Below, one piece after another: positions 29,633 through 38,322 of a stretch of 64,000 nucleotides of DNA. Location: assembly GCF_000092505.1 (NCBI RefSeq), contig NC_014136.1, positions 1,696,501 to 1,760,500 of the forward strand, in the 5' to 3' direction. The stretch's first letter is position 1, and each line of letters opens with the position of its first letter. The position numbers and the translations under genes were made by a program. The stretch comes from Leuconostoc kimchii IMSNU 11154. Lineage in GTDB: Bacteria > Bacillota > Bacilli > Lactobacillales > Lactobacillaceae. The notes beneath the pieces are model-generated. The model made no database searches, was not told the origin of the DNA, and worked only from the letters and a program-made list of their open reading frames with translations.

Positions 29633-30211
29633 ATGGATTGGGATCGGTTTTTCGTTCCGTACAAGCAGACGGTAACAGAGTTAAAAATTAAATTACGCGG
29701 TTTACGCGATCAATATGAAAAAGATGGTAAAAATTCACCTATCGAATTTGTAACAGGGCGTGTTAAAACACAAGCATCTATTGAAGAAAAAATACTGAGA
29801 CGACATTTGGATGAAAAACGATTGTCTCTTGATTTACAAGATATTGCCGGTGTGCGTATCATGACAAAATATATAGAAGATGTCTATACGGTTGTCGAGT
29901 TATTACGTGACCGAACAGATTTTCAAATTTTAGAAGAACGTGATTACGTGATGAACGCTAAGCCTTCTGGTTATCGTTCATACCACATTGTGGTTGAGTA
30001 CCCTGTACAAATGTACGGTGGCGAACGCAAAGTACTTGCCGAAATTCAAGTGCGAACGATTGCCATGAACGTGTGGGCAACGATTGAACATGATTTACGT
30101 TATAAGCACGGTGATGAGTTGCCTGCTGAGGTTGCAGATCAGCTGACAGTTTTAGCTGACAAAAACTTCGAATGGGATCAAAGGGTCAGTGAGATTCGGG
30201 CGACAGAATGA
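29633..30211 (+). CDS. relQ: Small alarmone synthetase (GTP pyrophosphokinase RelQ/YjbM)
   Basis: A 192-residue synthetase-only enzyme making (p)ppGpp from ATP and GDP or GTP. It lacks the hydrolase, TGS and ACT domains of long Rel. It has the synthetase motifs KLRGLRDQYEKDGKNSPIEFV, GRVKTQASIEEKI, LQDIAGVRIMTKYIEDV, KPSGYRSYHIVVEYP, and EIQVRTIAMNVWATIEHDLRYK. The stop overlaps the NAD kinase start by 4 bases (ATGA). In Firmicutes this pair is conserved. Confidence 0.95.
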   Translation: MDWDRFFVPYKQTVTELKIKLRGLRDQYEKDGKNSPIEFVTGRVKTQASIEEKILRRHLDEKRLSLDLQDIAGVRIMTKYIEDVYTVVELLRDRTDFQILEERDYVMNAKPSGYRSYHIVVEYPVQMYGGERKVLAEIQVRTIAMNVWATIEHDLRYKHGDELPAEVADQLTVLADKNFEWDQRVSEIRATE

Positions 30212-30999
30212 AGATAGCAATTTTTAATAACAATGTCACAAGCTCACAAAAGATTACGCAAGCGCTTATTTTAGGATTACGCAAGCGTCATGTGGTCATT
30301 GACAATGAGAACCCTGACATTGTGGTTTCAGTTGGTGGTGATGGGACACTTTTGGGTGCTTTTCAGCATTATGTTGATCAAATTGAACATATACGCTTTG
30401 TTGGTTTGCACACAGGACACTTGGGATTTTATACGGATTGGCTGACTAGTGGGCTTGATGAGCTGATTGATAGTTTAGCAAAAGATAATGGGCAAAAAGT
30501 CACTTATCCGCTCCTTGAAATGACTGTTGTATATGACAGTGGTGAGCATTACAAGTTTTTAGCATTAAATGAGGCAGCAATCAAGCAACCTATTGGCACA
30601 TTAGTAGCTGATATCTATTTAGGAGATCAGTTGTTTGAACGTTTTCGTGGTGATGGCATTGCCGTAGCGACACCGACTGGATCAACGGCTTATAATAAAG
30701 CCAATGGCGGTGCCGTTTTACATCCAAATATTCCTGCCATTCAAATGTCTGAAATTGCATCGATTAATAATCGTGTTTTTCGAACTTTGGGATCGCCGTT
30801 AGTTGTTCCTGAAGGGCAGGAAATTATTATGAAACCAAAAAGCGACCATTTTTTGGTGATGTATGATCAGTCGGATATCAAGGTGAAAAATATTACTGAA
30901 TTACGATTTCGTGTTGCTGATAAAAAAGTGCATTTTGCGGCCTATCGTCATGTCGATTTTTGGCAACGTGTTCATCGTGCGTTCATTAGTGATATTTAA
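30208..30999 (+). CDS. nadK: NAD kinase
   Basis: A 263-residue ATP-NAD kinase making NADP. It has the catalytic GGDGTLLGAF motif near residue 45, LHTGHLGFYTDW, LALNEAAIKQ, and the substrate-binding FRGDGIAVATPTGSTAYNKANGG. Coupled to relQ by an ATGA overlap. rluD follows about 75 bases downstream. Confidence 0.95.
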   Translation: MKIAIFNNNVTSSQKITQALILGLRKRHVVIDNENPDIVVSVGGDGTLLGAFQHYVDQIEHIRFVGLHTGHLGFYTDWLTSGLDELIDSLAKDNGQKVTYPLLEMTVVYDSGEHYKFLALNEAAIKQPIGTLVADIYLGDQLFERFRGDGIAVATPTGSTAYNKANGGAVLHPNIPAIQMSEIASINNRVFRTLGSPLVVPEGQEIIMKPKSDHFLVMYDQSDIKVKNITELRFRVADKKVHFAAYRHVDFWQRVHRAFISDI

Positions 31000-31026
31000 T
31001 AATCAATGCAAATAATTTAAATTAAC

Positions 31027-31074
31027 GAAGGGAGCATTTAACCAACAGCTATTGGTTGAATGCGATACATAGCA
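31027..31074 (+). promoter_or_regulatory. Ribosome site separated from the rluD start by a 12-bp hairpin
   Basis: GAAGGGAG (31027-31034) abuts a hairpin with a 12-bp stem (31034-31045 with 31052-31063, one G-T pair, 6-base loop). ATG 31075 is 11 bases after it. The ATG at 31060 lies inside the hairpin and has no ribosome site of its own. Confidence 0.6.
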
Positions 31075-31977
31075 ATGCAATTTACATGGACATATTCTGG
31101 TACTGAACAACGAAAAGTGAGAACATTTTTACAGGCACATGGTGTTTCGCATCGTATGTTTAGTCAAATGAAACACAATGGCGGTGCTATTTTAAAAAAT
31201 GATAAGCAGGTTTATACGTCAGATTATTTAGATGATGGCGATCAAGTCACCATCATTATGCCGACAGAAGCAAGTAATGATTTAGTTGTTCCAGACTATA
31301 AGCCATTGGATATTATTTTTGAAAATGAACATTGGCTCGTTGTTGATAAACCGTATGGTATTACGACAGTACCAGGACACGCAGATCGGTTACACACATT
31401 AGTTAATCAAGTCAAAGGTCATTTGGAAGAAACGCATGCCGAAGACTTGGTACCTCATGTTGTGACGCGTTTAGATCGTGATACATCAGGTATTGTTTTG
31501 CTTGCTAAACATCGTTTTGCGCATGCAGTGATGGATCAGCAATTACAAGAACATACGGTTGAAAAGTTTTATTTAGCCTATACGAGTGGTATTCTTCCCG
31601 ATGATCATGGTGATATTCAAGCACCGATTGGTCGTGTAGATGGGGATTTCATCAAACGTGAGGTGCGCGATGATGGTAAACCTTCGCGTACTGAATATTG
31701 GGTTGAACGTCGCTATGATGAAAATGGTCAACAGCCAATGACACGTGTTAAGGTACAGTTGCATACTGGTCGGACGCATCAAATTCGTGTTCATTTTCAA
31801 AACATTGGGCATCCATTAGTTGGGGATGATTTATATGGTGGACCACTTTGGTATGGTTTAAAAAGACAAGCCTTGCATGCGTATCACATGCGTTTCTATG
31901 ATCCTTTTATTGAGTCATACCGTGAATTTAATACGAAACTACCAGAAGATTTAAAAGGGTTAAGAGATTTGAAATAA
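31075..31977 (+). CDS. rluD: Ribosomal/RNA pseudouridine synthase, RluD family
   Basis: About 300 residues, started at ATG 31075 (MQFTWTYSG). An N-terminal S4-like RNA-binding part (RKVRTFLQAHGVSHRMFSQMKHNGGAIL) is followed by the catalytic RluA/RluD motif HVVTRLDRDTSGIVLLAKH with the active-site Asp, and later HTGRTHQIRVHFQNIGHPLVGDDLYGG. It is the usual partner of relQ and nadK in Firmicutes (YjbO-like), so the exact rRNA site may differ from E. coli RluD. Confidence 0.9.
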   Translation: MQFTWTYSGTEQRKVRTFLQAHGVSHRMFSQMKHNGGAILKNDKQVYTSDYLDDGDQVTIIMPTEASNDLVVPDYKPLDIIFENEHWLVVDKPYGITTVPGHADRLHTLVNQVKGHLEETHAEDLVPHVVTRLDRDTSGIVLLAKHRFAHAVMDQQLQEHTVEKFYLAYTSGILPDDHGDIQAPIGRVDGDFIKREVRDDGKPSRTEYWVERRYDENGQQPMTRVKVQLHTGRTHQIRVHFQNIGHPLVGDDLYGGPLWYGLKRQALHAYHMRFYDPFIESYREFNTKLPEDLKGLRDLK

Positions 31978-32003
31978 AAGACCAATTCATTAATAATCAA
32001 ACG

Positions 32004-32017
32004 ATGACAACTGTCAT
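32004..32017. promoter_or_regulatory. Palindrome upstream of mgtE
   Basis: ATGACAACTGTCAT is a 14-bp palindrome just before the mgtE ribosome site (GAGGGAAGC). It resembles TGACAATTGTCA upstream of panE and may be an operator shared by the two genes. Confidence 0.4.
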
Positions 32018-32043
32018 TGTGGTGAGAAAGGCGTGAGGGAAGC

Positions 32044-33408
32044 ATGGCTGATCAACTTGAACAATTGAACGAAACGATTGAACTTTTGTCTGATCTTCTG
32101 CATTCTGGACAAGACACTGAATTTATAGAAAGTTTTGAGTCGCTGCATGATTTTGAAATGGCACAGGTCTATGCAGAGTTACCCGCACAATTTCGATCAG
32201 TGGCTTGGCGTTTACTTTCGGATGATGTATTAGCTCGTGTTTTTGATAATTTAGATGTTGACGAAGTCGATATTGTGACGTTGTTGCAAGAAATGCCGCC
32301 ACAACGTGGTGCACGCATATTACAAGAAATGTACGCGGATAACGCAGCAGATTTGTTACAGGAGATGCCTGCGAGGCTAGTCGCAACCTATCTAAGTTTG
32401 ATACCAAAAGATGAAGCAAATGTGATTCGTAAATTAATTAATTATGATGATCAAACTGCCGGATCATTGATGTCAACCGAATACTTGGCAGTCGAAGAGG
32501 ATTTGCATGTCGATGAAGTCATGCGTTTGGTCAAGAAACAAGCATTAGAGGCTGAATCGATTAGCTATGTCTATGTTTTAGATTCTCAAGATCAGCTGAC
32601 AGGTGTGATTTCGTTACGTGACTTATTAACGCATTCGGACGATCTGGCTGTCTCAGAAATAACAAAAGATCGTATTGTGAGTGTTAAAGCTGGTGATGAC
32701 CAAGAAGATGTTGCTCAGATTGTGGCTGATTATAACTTCCTATCCATCCCAGTTACTGATGATAACAACCGGTTATTAGGTGTTATTACAGTTGATGATA
32801 TTGTCGATGTTATTGATGAAGAGGCCGTAGAGGATTATTCTGGTTTGGCTGCCGTTAACGTTAGCCAAATTAATGATACACCTTGGCATTCTGCCGTTAA
32901 ACGTATCCCGTGGTTAATTGCACTTTTGTTACTTGGTATGACTACGGCAACGCTAATTAGTTCATATGATGATTTAGTACGGCGCGCATCAATATTGGCA
33001 GCATTTATCTCACTCATCACGGGAACTGCTGGAAATGCGGGGACACAGGCGCTAGCCCTAGCGGTTCGTCGCATTGCAGTTGGAAGTGAGCAAACTGGAT
33101 GGAAAGACTTTCTAAGTGAGATTGTAGCTGGTATTATTGTTGGTATAGCTACTGGTGTGTCGGTTTTTACCATTGTTGCGGTGTGGAAACAAAATACCAT
33201 GTTAGGTGTTGCCGTTGGTTTGGCGATGACGATGGCAATTATTGTTGCTAATTTAGCCGGATACTTGATTCCAGTGGTCATTGATAAAATTGGGTTTGAT
33301 CCAGCTGTAGCTAGTGGCCCATTTATTACCACATTGTCAGATTTAACATCGGTGCTCATCTATTTTAGTGTCGCACAATTGTTTATCGCTCATTTTGTGG
33401 GAGGTTAA
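32044..33408 (+). CDS. mgtE: Magnesium transporter MgtE
   Basis: A 454-residue channel-type magnesium transporter. The N-terminal MgtE_N superhelix (residues 1-130, with LLQEMPPQRGARILQEM repeats) is followed by two CBS domains (about 135-255, including GVISLRDLLTH and GVITVDDIVDVIDEE). Five membrane helices then carry TGTAGNAGTQALALAVRRIA and GPFITTLSDLTSVLIYF, the pore-lining family motifs. The CBS and N domains sense cytoplasmic magnesium. No M-box riboswitch is visible upstream. Confidence 0.94.
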   Translation: MADQLEQLNETIELLSDLLHSGQDTEFIESFESLHDFEMAQVYAELPAQFRSVAWRLLSDDVLARVFDNLDVDEVDIVTLLQEMPPQRGARILQEMYADNAADLLQEMPARLVATYLSLIPKDEANVIRKLINYDDQTAGSLMSTEYLAVEEDLHVDEVMRLVKKQALEAESISYVYVLDSQDQLTGVISLRDLLTHSDDLAVSEITKDRIVSVKAGDDQEDVAQIVADYNFLSIPVTDDNNRLLGVITVDDIVDVIDEEAVEDYSGLAAVNVSQINDTPWHSAVKRIPWLIALLLLGMTTATLISSYDDLVRRASILAAFISLITGTAGNAGTQALALAVRRIAVGSEQTGWKDFLSEIVAGIIVGIATGVSVFTIVAVWKQNTMLGVAVGLAMTMAIIVANLAGYLIPVVIDKIGFDPAVASGPFITTLSDLTSVLIYFSVAQLFIAHFVGG

Positions 33409-33436
33409 GTTCTCAATGAGAATTTAATACTTGTCG

Positions 33437-33445
33437 TGTTACAAT
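33437..33445 (+). promoter_or_regulatory. Extended -10 promoter of the LCP gene
   Basis: TGTTACAAT is an extended -10 element (TGn before TACAAT) about 32 bases before ATG 33478. No clear -35 is seen. A TTCTCA-AT-GAGAA repeat lies just upstream. Confidence 0.5.
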
Positions 33446-33477
33446 GTATGATGAAAATACTGTAGGAGTAAAGAAAT

Positions 33478-34467
33478 ATGCCAACGCGTGAAGAAATTAG
33501 ATTAGGTCAAAAAGGAAAGCCAAGAACACCTAAAAAAAAGCACCGCATTCGTAATACAATTTTAATCATTATTGGTTTAATTGTGTTAGCCGGTGTGGGT
33601 ACTGGTGGTTATGCTTATTACAAAATGAATCGCACGATTACCAAGATTCAAAATCCGTCCAAGACAACCAAAAAGGCAGATCAAGTGACATCTGCTAAAA
33701 AGCCGGTTTCGTATTTATTATTGGGAACAGATACTGGTGAATTAGGACGTGATTATAAAGGTCGCACAGATACTATGATTGTGATGACTGTTAATCCAAA
33801 AACAAATGTGACCACTATGACTTCCATTGCACGTGATACATTGGTAGATGTTAATGGTCAACAAATGAAAATTAACGCGGCTTTTGCATATGGTACAGCG
33901 GATTCAGCGTTAGAAGCCGTAGAAAATTTATTAGATATTAAAATTAATGGCGGCTATATTTTGATTAACATGGGTGGCCTAGTTAAAATGGTCGATGCTG
34001 TTGGTGGTGTTGACGTGACTTCACCATTAACGTTTACAACAGAAGGGGATGATACACAAGCAGATTCTAAGAGTCAATACTCATTTACTGCTGGACAAAG
34101 TTATCATATGGATGGTAATGAAGCCCTAGCCTTCTCGCGTATGAGACATTCGGATCCAAATGGTGATTATGGTCGTCAAATGCGTCAGCAACTGATTATT
34201 CGTGCTGTTTTGAAAAATTCGGCAAATGTGGGTAGTTTGTTTAATGATTCACTGTTGACAACACTTTCGAATAATGTACAAACAGATGTCTCAACAACGT
34301 CTATGAAGAATTTGGCTATGAGCTATCGTTCAGCATTAGGAAATATTAAACAAGACCAAATGCGTGGGACAACACAAAGTATGGGTGCTCTGGGATCAGT
34401 GGAAGTCATGAGTCAAACAGAAATTGATCGTGTACACACGGCTATTACAGAACAAATGTCAGAGTAA
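33478..34467 (+). CDS. LytR-CpsA-Psr (LCP) family wall-polymer ligase
   Basis: A 329-residue membrane-anchored enzyme that attaches lipid-linked teichoic acid or capsular polymer to peptidoglycan. A basic N terminus precedes one membrane helix (TILIIIGLIVLAGVGTGGYAYY, about residues 29-50). The LCP domain has LLLGTDTGELGRDYKGRTDTMIVM, TSIARDTLVDV, INMGGLVKMVDAVGGVDV and EALAFSRMRHSDPNGDYGRQMRQQ, with the conserved Arg/Asp residues that bind the pyrophosphate lipid. It could process the polymer encoded at 1-14.5 kb. Terminator follows. Confidence 0.93.
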   Translation: MPTREEIRLGQKGKPRTPKKKHRIRNTILIIIGLIVLAGVGTGGYAYYKMNRTITKIQNPSKTTKKADQVTSAKKPVSYLLLGTDTGELGRDYKGRTDTMIVMTVNPKTNVTTMTSIARDTLVDVNGQQMKINAAFAYGTADSALEAVENLLDIKINGGYILINMGGLVKMVDAVGGVDVTSPLTFTTEGDDTQADSKSQYSFTAGQSYHMDGNEALAFSRMRHSDPNGDYGRQMRQQLIIRAVLKNSANVGSLFNDSLLTTLSNNVQTDVSTTSMKNLAMSYRSALGNIKQDQMRGTTQSMGALGSVEVMSQTEIDRVHTAITEQMSE

Positions 34468-34468
34468 T

Positions 34469-34499
34469 AAAAAAACAAGTAGTGATACTTGTTTTTTTA
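34469..34499 (+). terminator. Terminator after the LCP gene
   Basis: A stem ACAAGTA/TACTTGT with a GTGA loop, flanked by A and T runs (T7). Confidence 0.85.
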
Positions 34500-34522
34500 T
34501 TGCAAAAATATTCATAAAAAAT

Positions 34523-34591
34523 CATAATATACAGTATTATGTTGTATATAGTCACGAAAATGTTGAATAAATAAACAAAAGGCGTTAATAT
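34523..34591 (+). promoter_or_regulatory. argGHF promoter with possible ArgR sites
   Basis: TTGAAT (34563-34568) and TAATAT (34586-34591) are 17 bases apart and form a plausible promoter. TGAATAAATAAACA (34564-34577), overlapping the -35, resembles a Gram-positive ARG box (ArgR site). Upstream is a 19-bp inverted repeat CATAATA-N5-TATTATG (34523-34541). Repression by ArgR with arginine would fit the genes. Confidence 0.45.
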
Positions 34592-34623
34592 TAATACATA
34601 GCATAAATACGGAGGAAATCAAA

Positions 34624-35850
34624 ATGACAGAAAAATTAGTATTGGCCTATTCAGGTGGTTTAGATACATCAGTTGCAATTCCTTGGTTAAAGGATAAAGG
34701 GTATGACATTATTGCCGTTGTTTTAAATGTTGGACAACATGGTAAAGATATGGAAATGATTCAAGCAAAGGCACTTCAAGTTGGCGCAAGCCAGTCGATT
34801 GTGATTGATGCGCAAGCAGAGTTTGCTGATCAATATGTTGCACCTGTCATCAAGGCTAACATGCTGTATGAAGGTGAATATCCAATGGTTTCTGCCTTAT
34901 CACGACCTTTGATTATTAAAAAATTAGTTGACATTGCCCATGAGAATGATGCTGTTGCGATTGCGCACGGCTCAACTGGTCATGGTAACGATCAAGTTCG
35001 TTTTGAAGCAGCTATTCATGCGTTAGACCCTGATATGAAAATTGAAGCACCAATTCGTGAATTTCAGTGGTCGCGTGAAGAAGAAATTGCCTATGCTGCT
35101 GAACATAATGTTCCCGTACCAGTTGGTTTGGAATCACCTTATTCAATTGATGAAAATCTTTGGGGTCGTGCTAACGAAGCTGGTATCTTGGAAAATCCTT
35201 GGAACCAAGCACCAGAAGGTGCCTATGCTCTGACAGCACCAATTGAAAAGACACCAGATACACCAGAATTTATCGATGTGACATTTGCTGCTGGTGTGCC
35301 AGTTGCGCTTGATGGTGTTGAAATGCCATTGGCTGATCTCATTATTAAATTAAATGAGCTTGCAGGTGCACATGGTATCGGTCGAATTGATCATATTGAA
35401 AACCGTTTGGTTGGTATTAAATCACGTGAAATTTATGAAGCACCTGCTGCAGCTGTATTGATGACAGCGCACAAAGATTTAGAAGATTTGACACTCGAAC
35501 GTGATGTGGCACACTTTAAGCCAATGATCGAGCAACAATTAGCTAATTTGGTCTACGAAGCTAAGTGGGTATCACCATTATTTGATGGTTTGATGGCATT
35601 TATTGACGAGACACAAAAGAATGTTAACGGTGTTGTTAAAATGAAGATGTTCAAGGGAAATGCGATTGCGGTTGCACGTCAATCGGAGCATAATTCATTA
35701 TATGATGAAGATTTGGCTACCTACACAAGTGCATCATCATTTGATCAAGAAGCAGCAGTTGGCTTTATTAAGTTGTGGACATTGAGTAACACAGTTTATG
35801 AACAAGTGAACCATGTGCATTCAGTAGATAAGAAAAATAAAATTAAGTAA
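34624..35850 (+). CDS. argG: Argininosuccinate synthase
   Basis: A 408-residue enzyme joining citrulline and aspartate with ATP. The N-terminal P-loop-like [20 protein letters not shown] binds [44 protein letters not shown] and the C-terminal [11 protein letters not shown] are family blocks. Strong ribosome site (CGGAGGAAATC). First gene of argG-argH-argF, with a 39-base gap to argH. Confidence 0.95.
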   Translation: MTEKLVLAYSGGLDTSVAIPWLKDKGYDIIAVVLNVGQHGKDMEMIQAKALQVGASQSIVIDAQAEFADQYVAPVIKANMLYEGEYPMVSALSRPLIIKKLVDIAHENDAVAIAHGSTGHGNDQVRFEAAIHALDPDMKIEAPIREFQWSREEEIAYAAEHNVPVPVGLESPYSIDENLWGRANEAGILENPWNQAPEGAYALTAPIEKTPDTPEFIDVTFAAGVPVALDGVEMPLADLIIKLNELAGAHGIGRIDHIENRLVGIKSREIYEAPAAAVLMTAHKDLEDLTLERDVAHFKPMIEQQLANLVYEAKWVSPLFDGLMAFIDETQKNVNGVVKMKMFKGNAIAVARQSEHNSLYDEDLATYTSASSFDQEAAVGFIKLWTLSNTVYEQVNHVHSVDKKNKIK

Positions 35851-35889
35851 GTTCATGGCGTTTTTCGCCGTACATAAGGGAGAATAATT

Positions 35890-37278
35890 ATGGCAACAAC
35901 GAAATTGTGGGGCGGTCGGTTTACTGCAAAAGCAGCAGAATGGGTAGATGAATTTGGGGCATCCATTCACTTTGATCAGCAAATGGCTGCAGAAGATCTA
36001 GAAGGCTCAATTGCACATGCAACAATGTTGGGTAAACAAGCGATTATCACACCGGAGGAGTCGGCACAAATTGTTGCCGGGTTGAAATCTTTACAGGAAG
36101 AATTAACCCTAGGAACGTTAACGTTTGATGTGAAGAATGAAGACATTCATATGAATATGGAGGCGTTGTTAACTGAAAAAATTGGTGCTGTCGCAGGCAA
36201 GTTGCATACAGCGCGTTCACGTAATGACCAAGTAGCGACTGATTTTCATTTGTGGGTGAAACATCGTTTGCCTCACGTGTCTGAAGCATTAACTGAACTA
36301 CAAGAGACACTGCTAACCTTGGCAACTACGCATGCTGGCACAATTATGTCTGGCTATACACACTTGCAACACGCACAACCAATTACGTATGGCCATTATT
36401 TGCTTGCTTATTTTGAAATGTTTCAACGTGATTATGAACGTTTTGAATTTAATAACAAGCATACCGATATTTTACCCCTAGGTGCTGCAGCATTAGCAGG
36501 TACAACATTCCCAATCGATCGTGAATTCGTTGCGGAACAACTTGATTTTAGTGACATTTATCATAATTCATTAGATGCTGTATCTGATCGCGATTTCGCT
36601 TTAGAGTTTTTATCAAATGCTGCTATTTTGATGATGCATTTATCACGTATGGCAGAAGAATTAATTTTATGGTCAACTTACGAGTTTAACTATATTGAAC
36701 TCTCAGATGATTTCTCAACAGGTTCATCAATCATGCCACAAAAAAAGAATGCTGATTTTGCTGAACTTGTACGTGGTAAGACAGGTCGGACATATGGCGC
36801 ATTGATGGCACTGTTAACGACGATGAAGTCATTGCCTTTAGCGTATAACAAAGACATGCAAGAGGACAAAGAGCAGGTATTTGATGTGATGGACACAGTC
36901 ATTGCGTCGATTAAAATATTTACTGGTATGCTTGGTGGTCTTAAAGTGCATGAAAAGAGGATGCTTGCTACCACGCAAGATGATTTTTCAAATGCAACGG
37001 AGTTGGCTGATTATTTGGCCACAAAAGGTGTGCCATTCCGTGAGGCACATGCCATCGTTGGTCAACTGGTCTTACAAGGATTACAAACACACACGCCATT
37101 ACAAAAAATGTCATTAGAGACGTTACAAGCAGCAGCGCCACAAATTGAAGATGATATTTATCATGTATTGGCATCGCAAACGGCGGTTGACCGTCGGACA
37201 TCATTGGGTGGTACAGCAGTAAGCAATGTGAAAAAAGAAATTATTAGAAATCAGAAGAAGCTGGAGGCACGTCAATGA
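35890..37278 (+). CDS. argH: Argininosuccinate lyase
   Basis: A 462-residue member of the fumarase/aspartase superfamily, releasing arginine and fumarate. It has [18 protein letters not shown] at the start, [33 protein letters not shown] with the catalytic His, and the signature loop [20 protein letters not shown]. The usual KKNP is KKNA here. It overlaps argF by 4 bases (ATGA), so the two are coupled. Confidence 0.94.
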   Translation: MATTKLWGGRFTAKAAEWVDEFGASIHFDQQMAAEDLEGSIAHATMLGKQAIITPEESAQIVAGLKSLQEELTLGTLTFDVKNEDIHMNMEALLTEKIGAVAGKLHTARSRNDQVATDFHLWVKHRLPHVSEALTELQETLLTLATTHAGTIMSGYTHLQHAQPITYGHYLLAYFEMFQRDYERFEFNNKHTDILPLGAAALAGTTFPIDREFVAEQLDFSDIYHNSLDAVSDRDFALEFLSNAAILMMHLSRMAEELILWSTYEFNYIELSDDFSTGSSIMPQKKNADFAELVRGKTGRTYGALMALLTTMKSLPLAYNKDMQEDKEQVFDVMDTVIASIKIFTGMLGGLKVHEKRMLATTQDDFSNATELADYLATKGVPFREAHAIVGQLVLQGLQTHTPLQKMSLETLQAAAPQIEDDIYHVLASQTAVDRRTSLGGTAVSNVKKEIIRNQKKLEARQ

Positions 37279-38288
37279 ACTCACATTTTCAAGGTAAATC
37301 ATTTTTAAAAGAAATTGATTTTTCCAAAAAAGAATTAGAAACGCTTATTGATTTAGCAGCACATTTTAAGTATTTGAAGAAAAATAATATACCACATCCT
37401 TATCTTCAAGGGAAAAATATTGCATTATTATTTGAAAAAACGTCAACACGGACACGATCAAGTTTTACTGTTGCGGCGAATGATCTTGGCGCGCATGCTG
37501 AATTTCTGGGTCAACATGATATCCAATTTGGCAAGAAAGAGTCATTAGAAGATACGGCTAAAGTCTTTGGACGTATGTATGATGCCATTGAATACCGTGG
37601 CTTTTCACAAGATATTGTTGAAAAGTTGGCACAATATTCTGGTGTTCCTGTTTGGAATGGCTTGACTGATTCATGGCATCCAACGCAAATGTTGGCGGAT
37701 TTTTTAACGATTAAAGAGCAATTTGGTCATATCGAAGGTGTGACGTTGGCTTATATGGGTGATGGCCGTAATAACGTCGCTAATTCGTTGTTGGTTACTG
37801 GTGCCATTTTAGGTGTCAATGTGCATATTGTTGCCCCTAAAAGTTTACAGCCAACACAGGAAATTCAAGCATTAGCTCAAAAGCAGGCAAATTTATCGGG
37901 TGCGGAATTGTTGGTTACTGATGATATTGCAATTGGTGTGGATGCTGCTGATGTTTTGTATACAGATGTCTGGGCATCAATGGGAGAAGAAGAAACATTT
38001 GAAGAACGAATTAAGTTGTTGACGCCTTATCAAATTAATGAAAAATTAGTAGCGCTGACACATAACGATCAGACAATTGTTTTACATGACTTACCAGCAT
38101 TTCATGATTTAAAGACGACTATGTCACAAGAAATCTATGAGAAGTTTGGTATCACAGAGATGGAAATTACGGATGCTGTTTTCCATGCACCATATGCACA
38201 TCAATTTGAACAAGCTGAAAATCGCTTACATACGATTAAATCTGTTATGGCAGCGACTTTGGGGAATTTATTTATACCAGAAGTTTAA
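37275..38288 (+). CDS. argF: Ornithine carbamoyltransferase with an altered ornithine-site motif
   Basis: A 337-residue OTCase that makes citrulline from ornithine and carbamoyl phosphate. It has the carbamoyl-phosphate loop [22 protein letters not shown], the ornithine-loop [15 protein letters not shown] and a normal C terminus ([13 protein letters not shown]). The motif that is normally HCLPAFHD reads HDLPAFHD here (codon GAC), so the conserved cysteine is aspartate. The protein otherwise looks intact. It completes an ornithine-to-arginine module; no carbamoyl-phosphate synthase or deiminase gene is nearby. Reduced or changed substrate use is possible. Confidence 0.9.
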   Translation: MNSHFQGKSFLKEIDFSKKELETLIDLAAHFKYLKKNNIPHPYLQGKNIALLFEKTSTRTRSSFTVAANDLGAHAEFLGQHDIQFGKKESLEDTAKVFGRMYDAIEYRGFSQDIVEKLAQYSGVPVWNGLTDSWHPTQMLADFLTIKEQFGHIEGVTLAYMGDGRNNVANSLLVTGAILGVNVHIVAPKSLQPTQEIQALAQKQANLSGAELLVTDDIAIGVDAADVLYTDVWASMGEEETFEERIKLLTPYQINEKLVALTHNDQTIVLHDLPAFHDLKTTMSQEIYEKFGITEMEITDAVFHAPYAHQFEQAENRLHTIKSVMAATLGNLFIPEV

Positions 38289-38290
38289 TT

Positions 38291-38322
38291 AAAAAAAGTT
38301 GGCAGTTAGCCAACTTTTTTAT
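38291..38322. terminator. Bidirectional terminator between argF and the MFS gene
   Basis: AAAAAAGTTGGC/GCCAACTTTTTT with a 5-base loop; A-run and T-run make it work for both converging genes. Confidence 0.88.

Noticed and set aside
32835..33359. 174-codon minus-strand ORF opposite mgtE
   Set aside because: It mirrors the membrane-helix codons of mgtE and has no independent support.
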